A DNA stretch of 64,000 nucleotides from Bradyrhizobium sp. sBnM-33 (GCF_032917945.1 NZ_CP136624.1:5518001-5582000), one strand, 5' to 3'; numbered from the stretch's first letter, positions 8,974 to 19,334 are shown. A program made the numbers and translations. The notes: a model not told the origin generated them from the sequence alone.

Positions 8974-10005
8974 GTGGTGCATCTTAACAAGAAGAAGGTG
9001 GTCGGCTTGTTGCTGTGCCTCAGCGCCGTCGCGGTCGTGGCCGGCGGATGGGTCTATGCCCATTCAAACGAGACGTTCACCGACAACGCCTACATTCGTG
9101 GCGACATGACGTCGCTCGCGCCGAAAGTTGCGGGCTACGTCACGGCCGTCGAGGTGCAGGACAATCAGACCGTTCGCGCCGGTGACATTCTTTTCCGGAT
9201 CGACGATCGCGACTACCGCGCACGCCTTGCGCAAGCCGAGGCCAATGTCGAAGCCGCCCAAGCTCGCCTCACCAATGTCGATGCGGAGACCCAACTCCAG
9301 CATGCCCTGATACGGCAGGCCGAAGCTCAAAGACTTGCGAGCGTGGCCGAGATGAATCTGGCCCGCAAGGCCTCCGATCGCCGCCGTGAGCTGATCCGCA
9401 CCAACGCCGTCAGCCAGGCGCAGGTCGATGAAAGCGATGCGGCGCTATCGAGAACCGAGGCGGGCGTGTCGGCGGCGTCGGCAACGGTGGAGGCCCAGCG
9501 GCAACGCATCGCCGTCCTTGCCAGCCAGCGCGAAGCTGCAGTTGCTGCAGTGGCGCAGGCGCACGCCGCACGCGATCTCGCCCAGATCGATCTCGACCAC
9601 ACCGTGGTGCATGCGCCGGTCGACGGCGTTGTCGGCAACCGCCAGGTCCGCGTCGGCCGGCTTGTCGCGCCGGGTACCTCCTTGCTCGACATCGTTCCGG
9701 TCAAGGACGTGTGGGTGGTGGCGAACTTCAAGGAAAGCCAGATCGAACATATCCGGCCAGGACAGCGCGCCCGCATCAAAGTGGACGGCTATCCGAACCA
9801 GACGATTGAAGGTGTGGTGGACAGCTTTGCGCCCGGCAGCGGGTCTGCGTTCACCCTGCTCCCCACTGACAATGCGACGGGGAACTTCATTCGTGTCGTT
9901 CAACGCGTGCCTGTGAAAATCCGCTTTGCCAGAAATCCATTACCCGGCCGCGTCGTGCCCGGCCTGTCCGCGCGTGTCGAGGTAGATCGAGGAAGCGGCA
10001 CATGA
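8974..10005 (+). CDS. emrA: HlyD/EmrA-type periplasmic adaptor of an efflux pump
   Basis: This is a 343-aa membrane fusion protein linking an inner-membrane drug exporter to an outer-membrane channel. It has one N-terminal transmembrane helix (residues 8-28), the lipoyl half-motifs around YIRGDMTSLAPKVAGYV and IDLDHTVVHAPVDGVV, a long alpha-helical hairpin between them, and a beta-barrel end. The start is a GTG with a strong AGGAGGA. Its stop overlaps the ATG of the exporter gene in an ATGA, so the two are translationally coupled. emrA is used as the nearest family name. Confidence 0.88.
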   Translation: MVHLNKKKVVGLLLCLSAVAVVAGGWVYAHSNETFTDNAYIRGDMTSLAPKVAGYVTAVEVQDNQTVRAGDILFRIDDRDYRARLAQAEANVEAAQARLTNVDAETQLQHALIRQAEAQRLASVAEMNLARKASDRRRELIRTNAVSQAQVDESDAALSRTEAGVSAASATVEAQRQRIAVLASQREAAVAAVAQAHAARDLAQIDLDHTVVHAPVDGVVGNRQVRVGRLVAPGTSLLDIVPVKDVWVVANFKESQIEHIRPGQRARIKVDGYPNQTIEGVVDSFAPGSGSAFTLLPTDNATGNFIRVVQRVPVKIRFARNPLPGRVVPGLSARVEVDRGSGT

Positions 10006-11599
10006 CCGCGATCGCCGACGCCACGCCAGGCTACGACAGGCGCGCGGCAGGAAGTATTCTTGTCGCGGGCATCGTGCTCGCTACTCTGACGGAGGCGATC
10101 GCAAGCACTGTCCTGTCGTTCGGAGGCAACGATATCATTGGCGACACCCATGCAACTCCCGACGAGTTCGCCTGGCTGGACGTCGGATACACCGCTACGA
10201 AGCTGATCGGGTTCATGGCCGCCTCCTGGCTCATGACGCGCACCAGTCCGCGCCGCCTGATCATCGGTTCGACGCTGGTCATGGGCACGGCCTGCGGCAT
10301 CGCCGCGATCACATATCGGTTAGACCTGCTGGTCGCACTCCGCATGATGCAGGGCTTCTCCGGCGGCACCTTGCTTGTCGCGGGGCAGTCGATCATTTTT
10401 CTCGCCTATCCGCGATCCTGCCAGCCAATCCTGCAGGCACTGTTTGCGATGGGATCTGTCGTCGCTCCTGCGACCATCGCCCCGGCGCTCCAGGGATGGT
10501 TGATCGACAGCCAGTCCTGGGCATGGATTTTCTTCGGCGTTGTTCCGGTTGCCCTCGCCGCTGTCGGACTTCTGTTGATCGCGGACGCTCCGAGACCCGT
10601 TGCGACCTCGCGCCTTCCGTTCGACTGGACCGGCTTCTTGCTGATCTCAGTCACATTCTTCTGCTTCACCTGTGTTCTCAACCAAGGCAGCCGATGGCGG
10701 TGGTTCGCATCGTGTGGCTAACCCTGATCGGCGCAGCCACTTTGCTGGCGTTTCTCGGCCGACAGGTGATTGCCAGAGGGCAAGGCCTGGTCGATTTCAC
10801 CGTGTTCCGGTCGAGCGATTTCTCCTTCGCCTTCATCGTCAGTTTCGTCGCCGGTGCCGCCTTGTTCGGGAGCGCGTTCCTGATCCCGTCATTTGCCGTG
10901 TCCGTACTCGCGTTCACGCCTATCGACGCCGGCCAGCTCCTGTTGCCGAGCGGCGCGCTTTTCGTCGGCGCGCTCCTCATTGCTGCCTTTCTCATGCAGG
11001 TCAGAGGCGCTCCCCCTATCGCTACGGTGCCGTTCGGAATCCTGATGATCATGGCCGCGATGTGGATGCTGTCCGGCTCGACCAGCGAAAGTGGCGCCGA
11101 CGATATGATGGCCGCCATCCTGCTACGCGGCTTTGGACTTGGCTTCCTCTTCCTGTCGATCACCCTTATCGCTTTCAGCGACCTCAACAACCGCAATCGA
11201 GCGTCCGGCATCGGTCTTTTCAACGCGGGGCGCCAGCTCGGCGGCCTCATGGGGGTAGCCGGGCTCCAGACAATGATCGACCACAATGTCACTGCCAATG
11301 CCACGGTGCTCGGCGCTAGTGTCACCGCAGGCCTTCCTGCGGTCAGCGAGCGGCTGACGACGATGAGTGCCATGCTCGCGGCACGAGGGATGGACAGCGT
11401 GGCCGCCGGCCGGGCTGCGATGGGTCTGTTGGGTCGAACCCTCACTGGTCAATCCACGGTGATCGCTTTCGACACCGCGTTCGCTGCAGTCGCTCTTTTT
11501 TTCATCATCGCTGCGCCAGTGTTGGTCACCATCAAGATCGCTTTCGCCCTGCACGCGAAGAAGCGCGTGGCGCAGTTAGCCCGAACCGAGGAGCCGTAC
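10002..11599 (+). pseudogene. emrB: Frameshifted EmrB/DHA2-type MFS exporter
   Basis: The exporter is split into two frames. Codons from 10002 run to a stop at 10719-10721 after ...LNQGSRWRWFASCG, while the rest of the transporter (RIVWLTLIGAATLLAF onward) continues in another frame from about 10695. A small deletion near 10690-10705 explains both. Together the parts give the 14-helix DHA2 drug/proton antiporter topology, with the motif-A-like region at residues 75-90. No stop separates the second half from the following TetR frame. Unless reading is rescued, the pump is probably dead. Confidence 0.8.
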
Positions 11600-12256
11600 A
11601 TGACACATCCCGCGCAGAAACCTTCCCGACAAGGCAATGCCGTATCGAGGCTAGACCCTCGCGCCGAGATCGTGCTGGCGGTCAGCGAGGCTCTCGCCAA
11701 TCCGAACGGCGCGCCCGCTGACCTCGATAGTATCTTGGATCGAAGCGGATACTCGAAGGAAGACATTCTATCGGCATTCGAGAGCGTCGACGATCTCATC
11801 GTCGCGATCGCCGAACACAAAGCCTCCCTCATATCGCAGCCTTTGGTGAGGAGAGCGCGCCCCGGCACCGTAGACGATGCACGCGAAACACTCATCGCGT
11901 TCGGACGCGTTGCCTGGAAGGAATACTCGACCACCCTGGTCGGGTTCATTCGGATGATGATGACCGAAGGTGCACGCAATCCTGCGCTCAAGAAGCGGGT
12001 GCACGAGGCGGGGCAAGCGATTGTCACACTCAAGCTACGGAAGTTTCTGTCCGCAGCAAATGAGAGGGGGATCCTGTCGATATCGGACGCTCAGCTATAC
12101 GCCGAGCAATTGCTGGGACTGCTGAGGGAACCGCTCTATCAGGCACTGATGCTGACTCCTGCAATGCGCCAGGACGGAGGAGCTGCCGACCGCGTCAGAG
12201 CCAGCATCGAAAGCTTCATTCATGGATGCGCGAGCACGAGGAGCATCAAGCGATGA
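11600..12256 (+). CDS. TetR/AcrR-family regulator, in frame with the upstream MFS remnant
   Basis: From the ATG at 11600 (MTHPAQ), preceded by GAGGAG at good spacing, the frame encodes about 218 aa. It has a TetR-type N-terminal helix-turn-helix (around ADLDSILDRSGYSKEDILSA) and a helical ligand-binding region. There is no stop between the MFS frame and this ATG, so read-through would make an exporter-regulator fusion; the internal ribosome-binding site argues for a separate protein. Its natural target is probably the efflux operon. Its stop overlaps the next start in an ATGA. Confidence 0.72.
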   Translation: MTHPAQKPSRQGNAVSRLDPRAEIVLAVSEALANPNGAPADLDSILDRSGYSKEDILSAFESVDDLIVAIAEHKASLISQPLVRRARPGTVDDARETLIAFGRVAWKEYSTTLVGFIRMMMTEGARNPALKKRVHEAGQAIVTLKLRKFLSAANERGILSISDAQLYAEQLLGLLREPLYQALMLTPAMRQDGGAADRVRASIESFIHGCASTRSIKR

Positions 12257-13263
12257 GAGTAGCTAATGATATTGCCCGGTTAAGACGGTCTGGCCCGAGA
12301 GAGAGACCTTCAAGACTGAAGGTCGTCGGCGATGTCCCGCCGGACCTGGCGAACAACATCGACGAGAATGGATCCCTGGTGACAGTCGACCCCGCCGACT
12401 GGATCGTCTGTTTCGTACCCGGCCTTCGACGGCAATGGTGGCATCGCTTCGTCCATCACAGGCACAAGCATGTCTTTGCCATGCGACCCATAAGCACGGG
12501 GAGCTGGCTGCTTGTGGAGCCGTGGTGGACGCGAATGATGGTGACCATCCTGCCGCCGGCTGATGCCGTCAGATTTCTCCGGTGGGGTGCGACGGGCGAT
12601 ATTCTTCGCGTCCGCGAAGCGGTCCCGGGCAAAGCGAGCCAGCTTCGTGGTTGGTCTAACTGCGCGGTTCTCTCGGCGTTCTTGCTGGGCCGACCGAGCT
12701 GGACATGGACGCCGCACGGTCTCTACCGGCAGCTACTCCGCGAAAGATCAACGCGGCGCGAGAACGTGCAGCACCTTCTCGTCGACCAATTCACCAAAGT
12801 CGTCAGCCATTACTCGTCCAATGCACTGAGTGTCAGTGCCGACCAGCTCTCCTTGCCACTAAGGGAATTGCTCATCATCATTGGACGCAATCTTCTCGAG
12901 ACGATGATGACACCGCCGTTGCTGGAAGTTTGTTACACAGCCATCCTCGAAGCGGACCGCTACCCAGACGCGACGCAGGCCTATGCGCAACATGGCCCTA
13001 CGCCGGCAATCGCGGTCCTTACAAAAATTCTCGCGCAAGCGAAGCAGGCCGGCGAAATCGATCTTGCGGATTGCGAAGCCGGCGCCCGCCAGTTCCTTGG
13101 AATGCTCCACGGAAACGTCCATCTGGAAGCTGTGCTTCAACTCGGCGAGATACCGACGCTTTCCGAGATCGACAAGCGCGCCCGCACCGCGGTGAAAGTC
13201 TTTCTCGACGGCGCCGAGCCTGACGAGACATCAATCCTCGCACGAGGAACCTTAACGGCGTGA
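12253..13263 (+). CDS. Fusion of a permuted NlpC/P60-like domain with a TetR ligand-binding domain
   Basis: This 336-aa protein starts in the ATGA overlap with the previous gene. Residues 45-165 resemble permuted papain-fold (NlpC/P60-like) proteins: a His in HKHVFAM (about residue 73) precedes a Cys in WSNCAVLSAFLLG (about residue 137), then WTPHGLYRQLL. Residues 190-325 resemble the C-terminal ligand/dimer domain of TetR regulators (AefR-like). No helix-turn-helix is visible, so it is unlikely to bind DNA itself. It may be a recombination chimera replacing a TetR N-terminus, or a genuine partner of the TetR upstream. Domain calls are by pattern only. Confidence 0.5.
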   Translation: MRVANDIARLRRSGPRERPSRLKVVGDVPPDLANNIDENGSLVTVDPADWIVCFVPGLRRQWWHRFVHHRHKHVFAMRPISTGSWLLVEPWWTRMMVTILPPADAVRFLRWGATGDILRVREAVPGKASQLRGWSNCAVLSAFLLGRPSWTWTPHGLYRQLLRERSTRRENVQHLLVDQFTKVVSHYSSNALSVSADQLSLPLRELLIIIGRNLLETMMTPPLLEVCYTAILEADRYPDATQAYAQHGPTPAIAVLTKILAQAKQAGEIDLADCEAGARQFLGMLHGNVHLEAVLQLGEIPTLSEIDKRARTAVKVFLDGAEPDETSILARGTLTA

Positions 13264-13280
13264 CGGTCATCGCACAATGC

Positions 13281-13560
13281 ATGCCGCGCGACACTGACGC
13301 GTCGGTCGCGACGGCGCTTGGTATGCCTCGCAGAGCCGTCACCACGGCGTCCAGGCGGCTGACCGGCGAAACCCCGCAATTGACGACGGCGCGCGCTAGC
13401 AGCGATCGCTCTGTAAGTAGATCAATCGCTCTGGGGCAGCGGCAGTTCTCGTTCGCTAGAATGTTACGGGTGCCCAACGATGGCCTGAAAAAACTTCGTC
13501 AACCACCTCGCCATTCGGCCGCGGAGGAAAGTCGTTGTCACCGCAATTGCCATCGATGGC
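13281..13560 (+). pseudogene. Decayed duplicate of the araC end, operator and hydrolase start
   Basis: This stretch repeats the layout of 5785-6075. RDTDASV and RRLTGETP match the end of the AraC at 5911. Two GATCGCTCT/AATCGCTCT half sites follow with the same 20-bp spacing. Then comes a frame matching the hydrolase leader (NHLAIRPRRKVVVTA against NPFAIAPRRRVVATA) with a stop codon after its second codon. It is too decayed to function. The two copies flank the 6.3-13.3 kb cassette. Confidence 0.7.
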
Positions 13561-13618
13561 GGACTGGACCCTGCAATGACCACCCGTTGTCATTGCAGCG
13601 AGGCGGCCGATGCAATCC

Positions 13619-15061
13619 CTAGCCGCCGCTGCGGTAGACCTGGATGTCGAGATCCCTGATCTTCTTCCGGAGCGTGTTGCGGTTGAGGCCGAGCAGGTCG
13701 GCCGCGCGAATCTGGTTGCCGCGCGTGGCCGCCAGCGCCGCGGTGAGCAGCGGCACCTCGATTTCCTTGAGGATGCGGTGGTAGAGGCCCGGCGGCGGCA
13801 CGCCGTTCGGAAAGCCCGAGAAATGCGAGGACAGGTAGGCCTCGACCGCGCCTCCGAGGTTTTCCACGCCCATCGGGGCGTTGCTGCCCGAGGTGACCGC
13901 CGGCGGTGCCAGCTCGCCATCGATCACCGAGGCCGTAATGACGTCCTGCGGATAAAGCGCGGCCAGTCGGCGCGCGAGGTTTTCGAGCTCGCGCACGTTG
14001 CCGGGCCAGCGGTGCTGCTTGAGCCGTTCCAGCGCCAGGGTGTCGAGCTTCTTCGGCGGCAAGCCGTCCTTTTCGGCGAGCGAAAAGAAATGCCGGATAA
14101 GATCGGGCAGATCCTCGATCCGCTCACGCAACGGCGGCAGGCGCAGAGGCACCACGTTCAGGCGGAAGAACAAGTCTTCCCGGAACAGGCCCTGCTGAAT
14201 CAGGATGCGCAGGTCCTTGTTGCTGGCCGCCACGATCCGTACGTCGGTCTTGATCGGGGTACGCCCGCCGACGGTGGTGTATTCGCCCTGCTGCAGCACC
14301 CGCAGCAGCCGCGTCTGTGCTTCCATCGGCATGTCGCCGATCTCGTCGAGAAACAGCGTGCCGCCCTCGGCCTGTTCGAACCGGCCGGAAGCGCGGGTGT
14401 TGGCGCCGGTGAACGCGCCGCGTTCATGGCCGAACAACTCCGATTCGATCAGGTCGCGCGGGATCGCCGCCATGTTGACGGCGACGAACGGGCCGTTGCG
14501 GCGCTTGCCGTAGTCGTGAAGCGCGCGGGCAACCAGTTCCTTGCCGGTGCCGGACTCGCCGGAGATCATCACCGTAAGGTCGGTCTGCATCAGCCGCGCC
14601 AGCACGCGATAGATTTCCTGCATCGCCGGCGAACGACCGACCAGCGGAATCGAATCGAACTCACCCTCGTCCGCCGCACTCGTCACCCGCTCCTTCGGCT
14701 CGGCCAATGCACGGCCGACGATGGTGATGAGCTCCTTGAGGTCGAACGGCTTCGGCAGATATTCATAGGCGCCGCGTTCGGAGGCCCGGATCGCCGTCAT
14801 GAAGGTGTTTTGGGCACTCATGACGATGACGGGAAGGTTTGGCCGCATCTTCTTGATGCGCGGCAGGAGATCGAACGCGTTCTCGTCCGGCATCACCACG
14901 TCGGTGATGACGAGATCGCCCTCGCCCTGACTCACCCAGCGCCACAGCGTTGCGGCGTTCCCGGTCAGGCGCACTTCATATCCGGCGCGCGAAAGAGCCT
15001 GGTTCAGAACCGTGCGGATGGCGGTGTCGTCATCGGCAACGAGTATGCTACCTGCGGGCAT
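13619..15061 (-). CDS. ntrC: Nitrogen regulation response regulator NtrC
   Basis: This is the sigma-54-dependent activator of nitrogen-assimilation genes, 480 aa. The receiver domain (residues 1-120) has the phospho-acceptor aspartate in [10 protein letters not shown]. The AAA+ domain has the Walker [16 protein letters not shown], the sigma-54-contacting GAFTGA loop and FLDEIGDMP. The C-terminal Fis-type helix-turn-helix contains [19 protein letters not shown]. It follows ntrB by 9 bp in an operon with dusB. ntrY, its usual next neighbour, is displaced by an 11-kb insertion. Confidence 0.97.
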   Translation of the reverse strand: MPAGSILVADDDTAIRTVLNQALSRAGYEVRLTGNAATLWRWVSQGEGDLVITDVVMPDENAFDLLPRIKKMRPNLPVIVMSAQNTFMTAIRASERGAYEYLPKPFDLKELITIVGRALAEPKERVTSAADEGEFDSIPLVGRSPAMQEIYRVLARLMQTDLTVMISGESGTGKELVARALHDYGKRRNGPFVAVNMAAIPRDLIESELFGHERGAFTGANTRASGRFEQAEGGTLFLDEIGDMPMEAQTRLLRVLQQGEYTTVGGRTPIKTDVRIVAASNKDLRILIQQGLFREDLFFRLNVVPLRLPPLRERIEDLPDLIRHFFSLAEKDGLPPKKLDTLALERLKQHRWPGNVRELENLARRLAALYPQDVITASVIDGELAPPAVTSGSNAPMGVENLGGAVEAYLSSHFSGFPNGVPPPGLYHRILKEIEVPLLTAALAATRGNQIRAADLLGLNRNTLRKKIRDLDIQVYRSGG

Positions 15062-15070
15062 TGGTATTCC

Positions 15071-16246
15071 TCATCTTGCGTCCTGTGAGGCAGGCGGCAG
15101 CGTACCCGGAACGCCGTCGCGGTTGCTTTGGTCGAACTGTTTGGCGGGATTGAACATCGGCATCAGCACCCGGAACGTCGTCTTCCGCGGCTGGGATTCG
15201 CATTCGATGATGCCGCCGTGATCGCCGACGATTTTGGCAACCAGCGCGAGACCCAGCCCGCTCCCGGTCTGCTTGGTCGTCACAAAGGGATCGAACAGGT
15301 TCGGCAGCAGGTCTTCCGGCACGCCGGATCCGTTGTCCTTGACGCAAAACTCCAGCGGCAGCGACACCCGCGATTTCTTGCCCGGCACCGACAGGCGGAC
15401 GCCAGGACGAAAAGCGGTGGTGAGCTGGATTTCCGCATCGCTGCCGAGATCGGCGACCGCTTCGGCGGCGTTCTTCACGAGATTGAGGAAGACCTGAATG
15501 AGCTGGTCCTGATTGGCCAGCACCGGCGGCAACGACGGATCGTACTCCTCGATGAAACGGATGTTGCGGGCGAAGCCGGACTGCGCCAGTCGTTTGACAT
15601 GGTCGAGCACGGAATGGATGTTGACCGGCCCGCGCGCCACCGGGCGGTCGTCGCCGAACACCTCCATGCGGTCGACCAGAGTGACGATTCGGTCGGCTTC
15701 GTCGCAGATCAGCCGCGTCAGCATGCGGTCCTCGGATGAGGCCTGCTGCTCCAGCAATTGAGCCGCGCCGCGGATCCCAGACAACGGGTTCTTGATCTCG
15801 TGCGCCAGCATCGCGGCCAGCGCGATTACCGAGCGCGCCGCGCTCCGGTGCGTCAACTGCCGGTCCATCTTGTCGGCGATGGTGCGCTCCTGCAGCATGA
15901 CAACAATGTGCCCCGGCCGCTCAGTGAGCGGGGCGACGTGCAGGTCGACCTGGCGATCGCCGCCGATACGGGGCGTACCCAGATCGACCTTGTATTCGTT
16001 GACGGGCGAGCCGCTCGATCGCACCTGCTCGATCAGCGCCAGCAGCGGGCTGCCGAACGGGACCAGCTCTTTCAGGGATTGCCGGCGCAGGAACTGCGTC
16101 GAGATCTCGAAGAAAGATTCAGCGGCGATGTTGGCGTCGACGATGCGGCCGTCCGGCGCCACCAGCAGCACCGGATTGGGCAGTGCATTGAGGATGGCCT
16201 CGCTCTCGGAGGGGACGGCGCGGCGATATTCTGCGGCTGAATTCAT
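15071..16246 (-). CDS. ntrB: Nitrogen regulation sensor kinase NtrB
   Basis: This is a cytoplasmic histidine kinase/phosphatase that, with PII, sets the phosphorylation of NtrC. It has an N-terminal PAS domain ([20 protein letters not shown]), the H-box [20 protein letters not shown], and the ATP-binding boxes [15 protein letters not shown] and [13 protein letters not shown]. The frame is open upstream to 16372, but the ATG at 16246 overlaps the dusB stop (ATGA) and gives the family-like N-terminus MNSAAEY, so I use that start. The product is 391 aa. Confidence 0.95.
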   Translation of the reverse strand: MNSAAEYRRAVPSESEAILNALPNPVLLVAPDGRIVDANIAAESFFEISTQFLRRQSLKELVPFGSPLLALIEQVRSSGSPVNEYKVDLGTPRIGGDRQVDLHVAPLTERPGHIVVMLQERTIADKMDRQLTHRSAARSVIALAAMLAHEIKNPLSGIRGAAQLLEQQASSEDRMLTRLICDEADRIVTLVDRMEVFGDDRPVARGPVNIHSVLDHVKRLAQSGFARNIRFIEEYDPSLPPVLANQDQLIQVFLNLVKNAAEAVADLGSDAEIQLTTAFRPGVRLSVPGKKSRVSLPLEFCVKDNGSGVPEDLLPNLFDPFVTTKQTGSGLGLALVAKIVGDHGGIIECESQPRKTTFRVLMPMFNPAKQFDQSNRDGVPGTLPPASQDAR

Positions 16247-17277
16247 GCAGCAGCACTCCATGCGAAATCGTCGAACGCGTCCTGCAGCGACCGGTGAACG
16301 CGGTGCGGATTCTCCGACGTCAGAATCTTCTGCCGCCAGCCCTTCAGCGTCTCCGCCGGCGCGCGGCTGCACTGCGCCGCGACCTCGAGCGCCCAGCCGA
16401 GATGCTTGCGCGCATGCTTGAGCCCGATGCGCAGCCCGTAATGGCTGCAGATTTCGTCGTAGAGTGCGCGCACATGCGCGAGTTGTTCGGCCAGCGACGG
16501 CGCAGTCTCCGCCTGTCCGGTTTCAAGCCGACGGCCGATCTGCCCCGGCAGCCAGGGCTGGCCCTGCGCGCCGCGCCCGATCATCACGGCGTCCGCGCCC
16601 GACACTTCCAGTGCGCGGACCGCCTGCTCGAATGAGGTGATGTCGCCGTTGACGACGAGCGGCACGGAAACCGCGTGCCTGACCGCGCGCACGGCGGCCC
16701 AATCGGCGACGCCCTTGTAAAACTGGCAGCGTGTACGCCCGTGCACGGTGATCATCTGCACCCCAGCGGCTTCCGCGCGGCGCGCCAGCTCGGGTGCGTT
16801 GAGCGAGCGATCGTCCCAGCCGAGCCGCATCTTCAGCGTCACCGGCACCTTGACCGCCGCGATCGTGGCTTCGATCAGCTTGAGCGCATGATCGAGATCG
16901 CGCATCAGCGCCGAGCCGGACTGGCCGCCGGTGACATGACGCGCCGGGCAGCCCATGTTGATATCGATGATGTCGGCGCCGGCGGCTTCGGCCACCCTTG
17001 CCCCCTCCGCCATCCAGTGCGCCTCGCAGCCCGCAAGCTGAACGACATGCGGTCCGACACCGGCCGTCTCGCAGCGCAGAATCGACATCGGCCTGCCGTG
17101 CACGAGTTCGTCGCTGGCGGTCATCTCGGAGACGACCAGTCCGGCGCCGAGCGTGGCGGCGAGGCGTCGAAAGGGGGCATCGGTGACGCCGGACATCGGC
17201 GCCAGAAGGACCCGGTTGGCGACAGCAATCTCGCCTATTTTCAACGGCTTAGAGCGCGAACTTTCCGGGCCGGTCAC
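16243..17277 (-). CDS. dusB: tRNA-dihydrouridine synthase DusB (NifR3)
   Basis: This FMN-dependent enzyme reduces uridine to dihydrouridine in tRNA D-loops. The 344-aa protein starts at a GTG and shows [14 protein letters not shown], the catalytic-cysteine segment [20 protein letters not shown], and [12 protein letters not shown], all typical of the family. It is the first gene of the dusB-ntrB-ntrC operon, an arrangement well known in alphaproteobacteria (nifR3). The 249-bp gap to ispDF should carry its promoter. I found no clear sigma-54 element there. Confidence 0.95.
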   Translation of the reverse strand: MTGPESSRSKPLKIGEIAVANRVLLAPMSGVTDAPFRRLAATLGAGLVVSEMTASDELVHGRPMSILRCETAGVGPHVVQLAGCEAHWMAEGARVAEAAGADIIDINMGCPARHVTGGQSGSALMRDLDHALKLIEATIAAVKVPVTLKMRLGWDDRSLNAPELARRAEAAGVQMITVHGRTRCQFYKGVADWAAVRAVRHAVSVPLVVNGDITSFEQAVRALEVSGADAVMIGRGAQGQPWLPGQIGRRLETGQAETAPSLAEQLAHVRALYDEICSHYGLRIGLKHARKHLGWALEVAAQCSRAPAETLKGWRQKILTSENPHRVHRSLQDAFDDFAWSAAA

Positions 17278-17526
17278 GGCGTTCTCTTGGTTAGGGCGGC
17301 GGCGTCATTGCAACCGTCGACGCATATTGTGAGCACAAATCTTGGGCAGTCAAGCTTCTTGCCTACACTTTAGACAGATCTATCATTTGCGCAAGTGCAC
17401 TGCAACAAAAACTGCTTTTCCCACAGGTAGTGGGAATCGCTCTGTTTTTCCCTATTCGGCGTGGTAAGGGCTGTGCGCCAGCGCACCCGCCCCTAATCAA
17501 CCCCTGATCGTTCGTATTTGAGCACG

Positions 17527-18723
17527 ATGCCCAGACCTGAGCGTACCGCAGCCATTCTCGTCGCCGCCGGACGCGGGCTTCGCGCCGGCGCCGGGGGACC
17601 CAAGCAATATCGCGAGATCGGTGGGCAAACGGTGATCTTCCGCGCCATGCAAGCGTTCAGCCGGCATCCAGATATCTTCGCGGTGCAACCGGTGGTGAAT
17701 CGCGATGACACCGTCATCTTCAACGAAGCCGTCGCAGGACTGCGCCATCAACCTCCCACCAGTGGCGGGGCCACCCGTCAGGCGTCGGTGCATGCCGGGC
17801 TCGAGGCGCTGGCTGCGGCGAAGCCCGACATCGTCCTGATCCACGATGCCGCGCGGCCCTTCGTGACCTCCGCGGTGATTTCGCGTGCGATCGATGCCGC
17901 CGGTCGAACGGGCGCTGCTATTCCGATAATTCCCGTCACCGATACGATCAAGCAGGTCGGTGATTCCGGTCACGTCGAGGCGACGCCCGAACGCGCATGG
18001 TTGCGTATCGCGCAAACGCCGCAAGCGTTTCGCTTCGATGTCATTCTCGATGCCCATCGCCGCGCCGCGCGCGACGGCCGCAGCGATTTCACCGATGATG
18101 CGGCGCTCGCGGAGTGGGCGGGATTGACGGTGGCGACCTTTGAAGGCGATCCTGCAAACATGAAACTGACGACGCCTGAAGATTTTATTCGTGAAGAAGC
18201 CCGGCTCGCCGCCCAACTCGGCGACATCAGGACCGGCACCGGTTACGACGTGCACGCCTTCGGCGACGGCGATCATCTGATGCTCTGCGGCGTGCGCGTG
18301 CCGCACGTCAGAGGCTTTCTCGCTCATTCCGACGGCGACGTCGGCCTGCATGCCCTGGTCGACGCCATCCTCGGCGCGCTCGCCGACGGCGATATCGGCT
18401 CGCACTTTCCGCCGAGCGACCCGCAGTGGAAGGGCGCGGCGTCCGACAAGTTTCTCAAATATGCCGTCGATCGCGTCACCGCGCGGGGCGGACGAATCGC
18501 CAATCTCGAAGTCACGATGATTTGCGAGCGTCCGAAGATCGGGCCGCTGCGCGATGTCATGCGCGCCCGCATTGCCGAGATCACGGGGCTCAGCATCTCC
18601 CGCGTTGCGGTGAAGGCGACGACCAGCGAACGGCTCGGCTTTACCGGCCGCGAGGAAGGCATCGCCGCAACCGCGAGCGCCACGATCCGCCTGCCTTGGA
18701 ACGATAAGGGTTGGAGCGAGTAA
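17527..18723 (+). CDS. ispDF: Bifunctional IspD/IspF of the MEP isoprenoid pathway
   Basis: One polypeptide (about 398 aa) carries both the CDP-methylerythritol-forming cytidylyltransferase (IspD) and the MEcPP synthase (IspF). The IspD half starts with [20 protein letters not shown] (nucleotide-binding loop) and contains [11 protein letters not shown]. The IspF half starts near residue 236 with [15 protein letters not shown] and includes the metal-binding [18 protein letters not shown]. The fusion is normal in alphaproteobacteria. I use the ATG at 17527; a TTG three codons upstream is less likely. The pncC-like gene follows after one base. Confidence 0.95.
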   Translation: MPRPERTAAILVAAGRGLRAGAGGPKQYREIGGQTVIFRAMQAFSRHPDIFAVQPVVNRDDTVIFNEAVAGLRHQPPTSGGATRQASVHAGLEALAAAKPDIVLIHDAARPFVTSAVISRAIDAAGRTGAAIPIIPVTDTIKQVGDSGHVEATPERAWLRIAQTPQAFRFDVILDAHRRAARDGRSDFTDDAALAEWAGLTVATFEGDPANMKLTTPEDFIREEARLAAQLGDIRTGTGYDVHAFGDGDHLMLCGVRVPHVRGFLAHSDGDVGLHALVDAILGALADGDIGSHFPPSDPQWKGAASDKFLKYAVDRVTARGGRIANLEVTMICERPKIGPLRDVMRARIAEITGLSISRVAVKATTSERLGFTGREEGIAATASATIRLPWNDKGWSE

Positions 18724-18724
18724 G

Positions 18725-19327
18725 ATGAGCGGCAGCGACGCCCGCGCCCTCGCCCGCTCGCTGCTCGATTTGTGCCGGATGCGCAAGCTGACGATTGCCA
18801 CCGCGGAGTCCTGCACGGGAGGCCTGGTCGCCGGCGCGCTGACCGATATTCCCGGCTCTTCGGACGTCATCGACCGCGGTTTCGTCACCTATTCCAATGA
18901 AGCCAAGCGCGCGATGCTCGGCGTCAAAGCCTCAACGCTGACAACCTTCGGCGCCGTCAGCAAGGAAACCGCGACTGCAATGGCGGTCGGCGCGCTGGAA
19001 AAGGCCGGCGTAGATCTTGCGGTATCCATCACCGGCATCGCCGGCCCCGGCGGGGCTACGCCGGGCAAGCCGGTCGGCCTCGTACATTTCGCCGTTGCGT
19101 CGCGCGACGGCAAGATCCTGCACCGCGAATTCCGTTTTGGCGCCGTCGGCCGCACCACTGTGCGCCAGCGCTCGGTAGTGGAAGCGCTGCGGATGCTGAT
19201 GGAACTCGCACGCGGACCGCAGCCGCCGGTCAAACCGCGACGCGAAACGATGAGCCGGCTACGCCCACGGGTGGCCCGTACGGCGCGGCGCAGTGCCGTT
19301 AAACGGCGCCGGCCGACGCGACCATAA
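18725..19327 (+). CDS. pncC: CinA C-terminal-type nicotinamide-nucleotide amidohydrolase
   Basis: This is a stand-alone CinA C-terminal domain, which converts nicotinamide mononucleotide to nicotinate mononucleotide in pyridine-nucleotide salvage. The 200-aa product has IATAESCTGGLVAGALTD, GFVTYSNEAKRAMLGV and SITGIAGPGGATPGKPVG, the three signature blocks of the family. The last 30 residues form an unusually basic, Arg-rich tail not needed for the fold. It sits one base after the ispDF stop, so both are co-transcribed. Confidence 0.92.
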   Translation: MSGSDARALARSLLDLCRMRKLTIATAESCTGGLVAGALTDIPGSSDVIDRGFVTYSNEAKRAMLGVKASTLTTFGAVSKETATAMAVGALEKAGVDLAVSITGIAGPGGATPGKPVGLVHFAVASRDGKILHREFRFGAVGRTTVRQRSVVEALRMLMELARGPQPPVKPRRETMSRLRPRVARTARRSAVKRRRPTRP

Positions 19328-19334
19328 ATCAGTA

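Noticed and set aside
13610-15088. A 492-aa open frame on the plus strand opposite ntrC
   Set aside because: It is an antisense shadow of ntrC in GC-rich DNA; ntrC has full family motifs and a matching operon.
17430-17441. GGAATCGCTCT near 17430, like the AraC half site
   Set aside because: A single copy without a partner 20 bp away; probably chance.
17278-17526. Possible sigma-54/NtrC site upstream of dusB
   Set aside because: TGCAGTGCACTTGCGCA near 17390 is suggestive, but no GG-N10-GC element at correct spacing is present.
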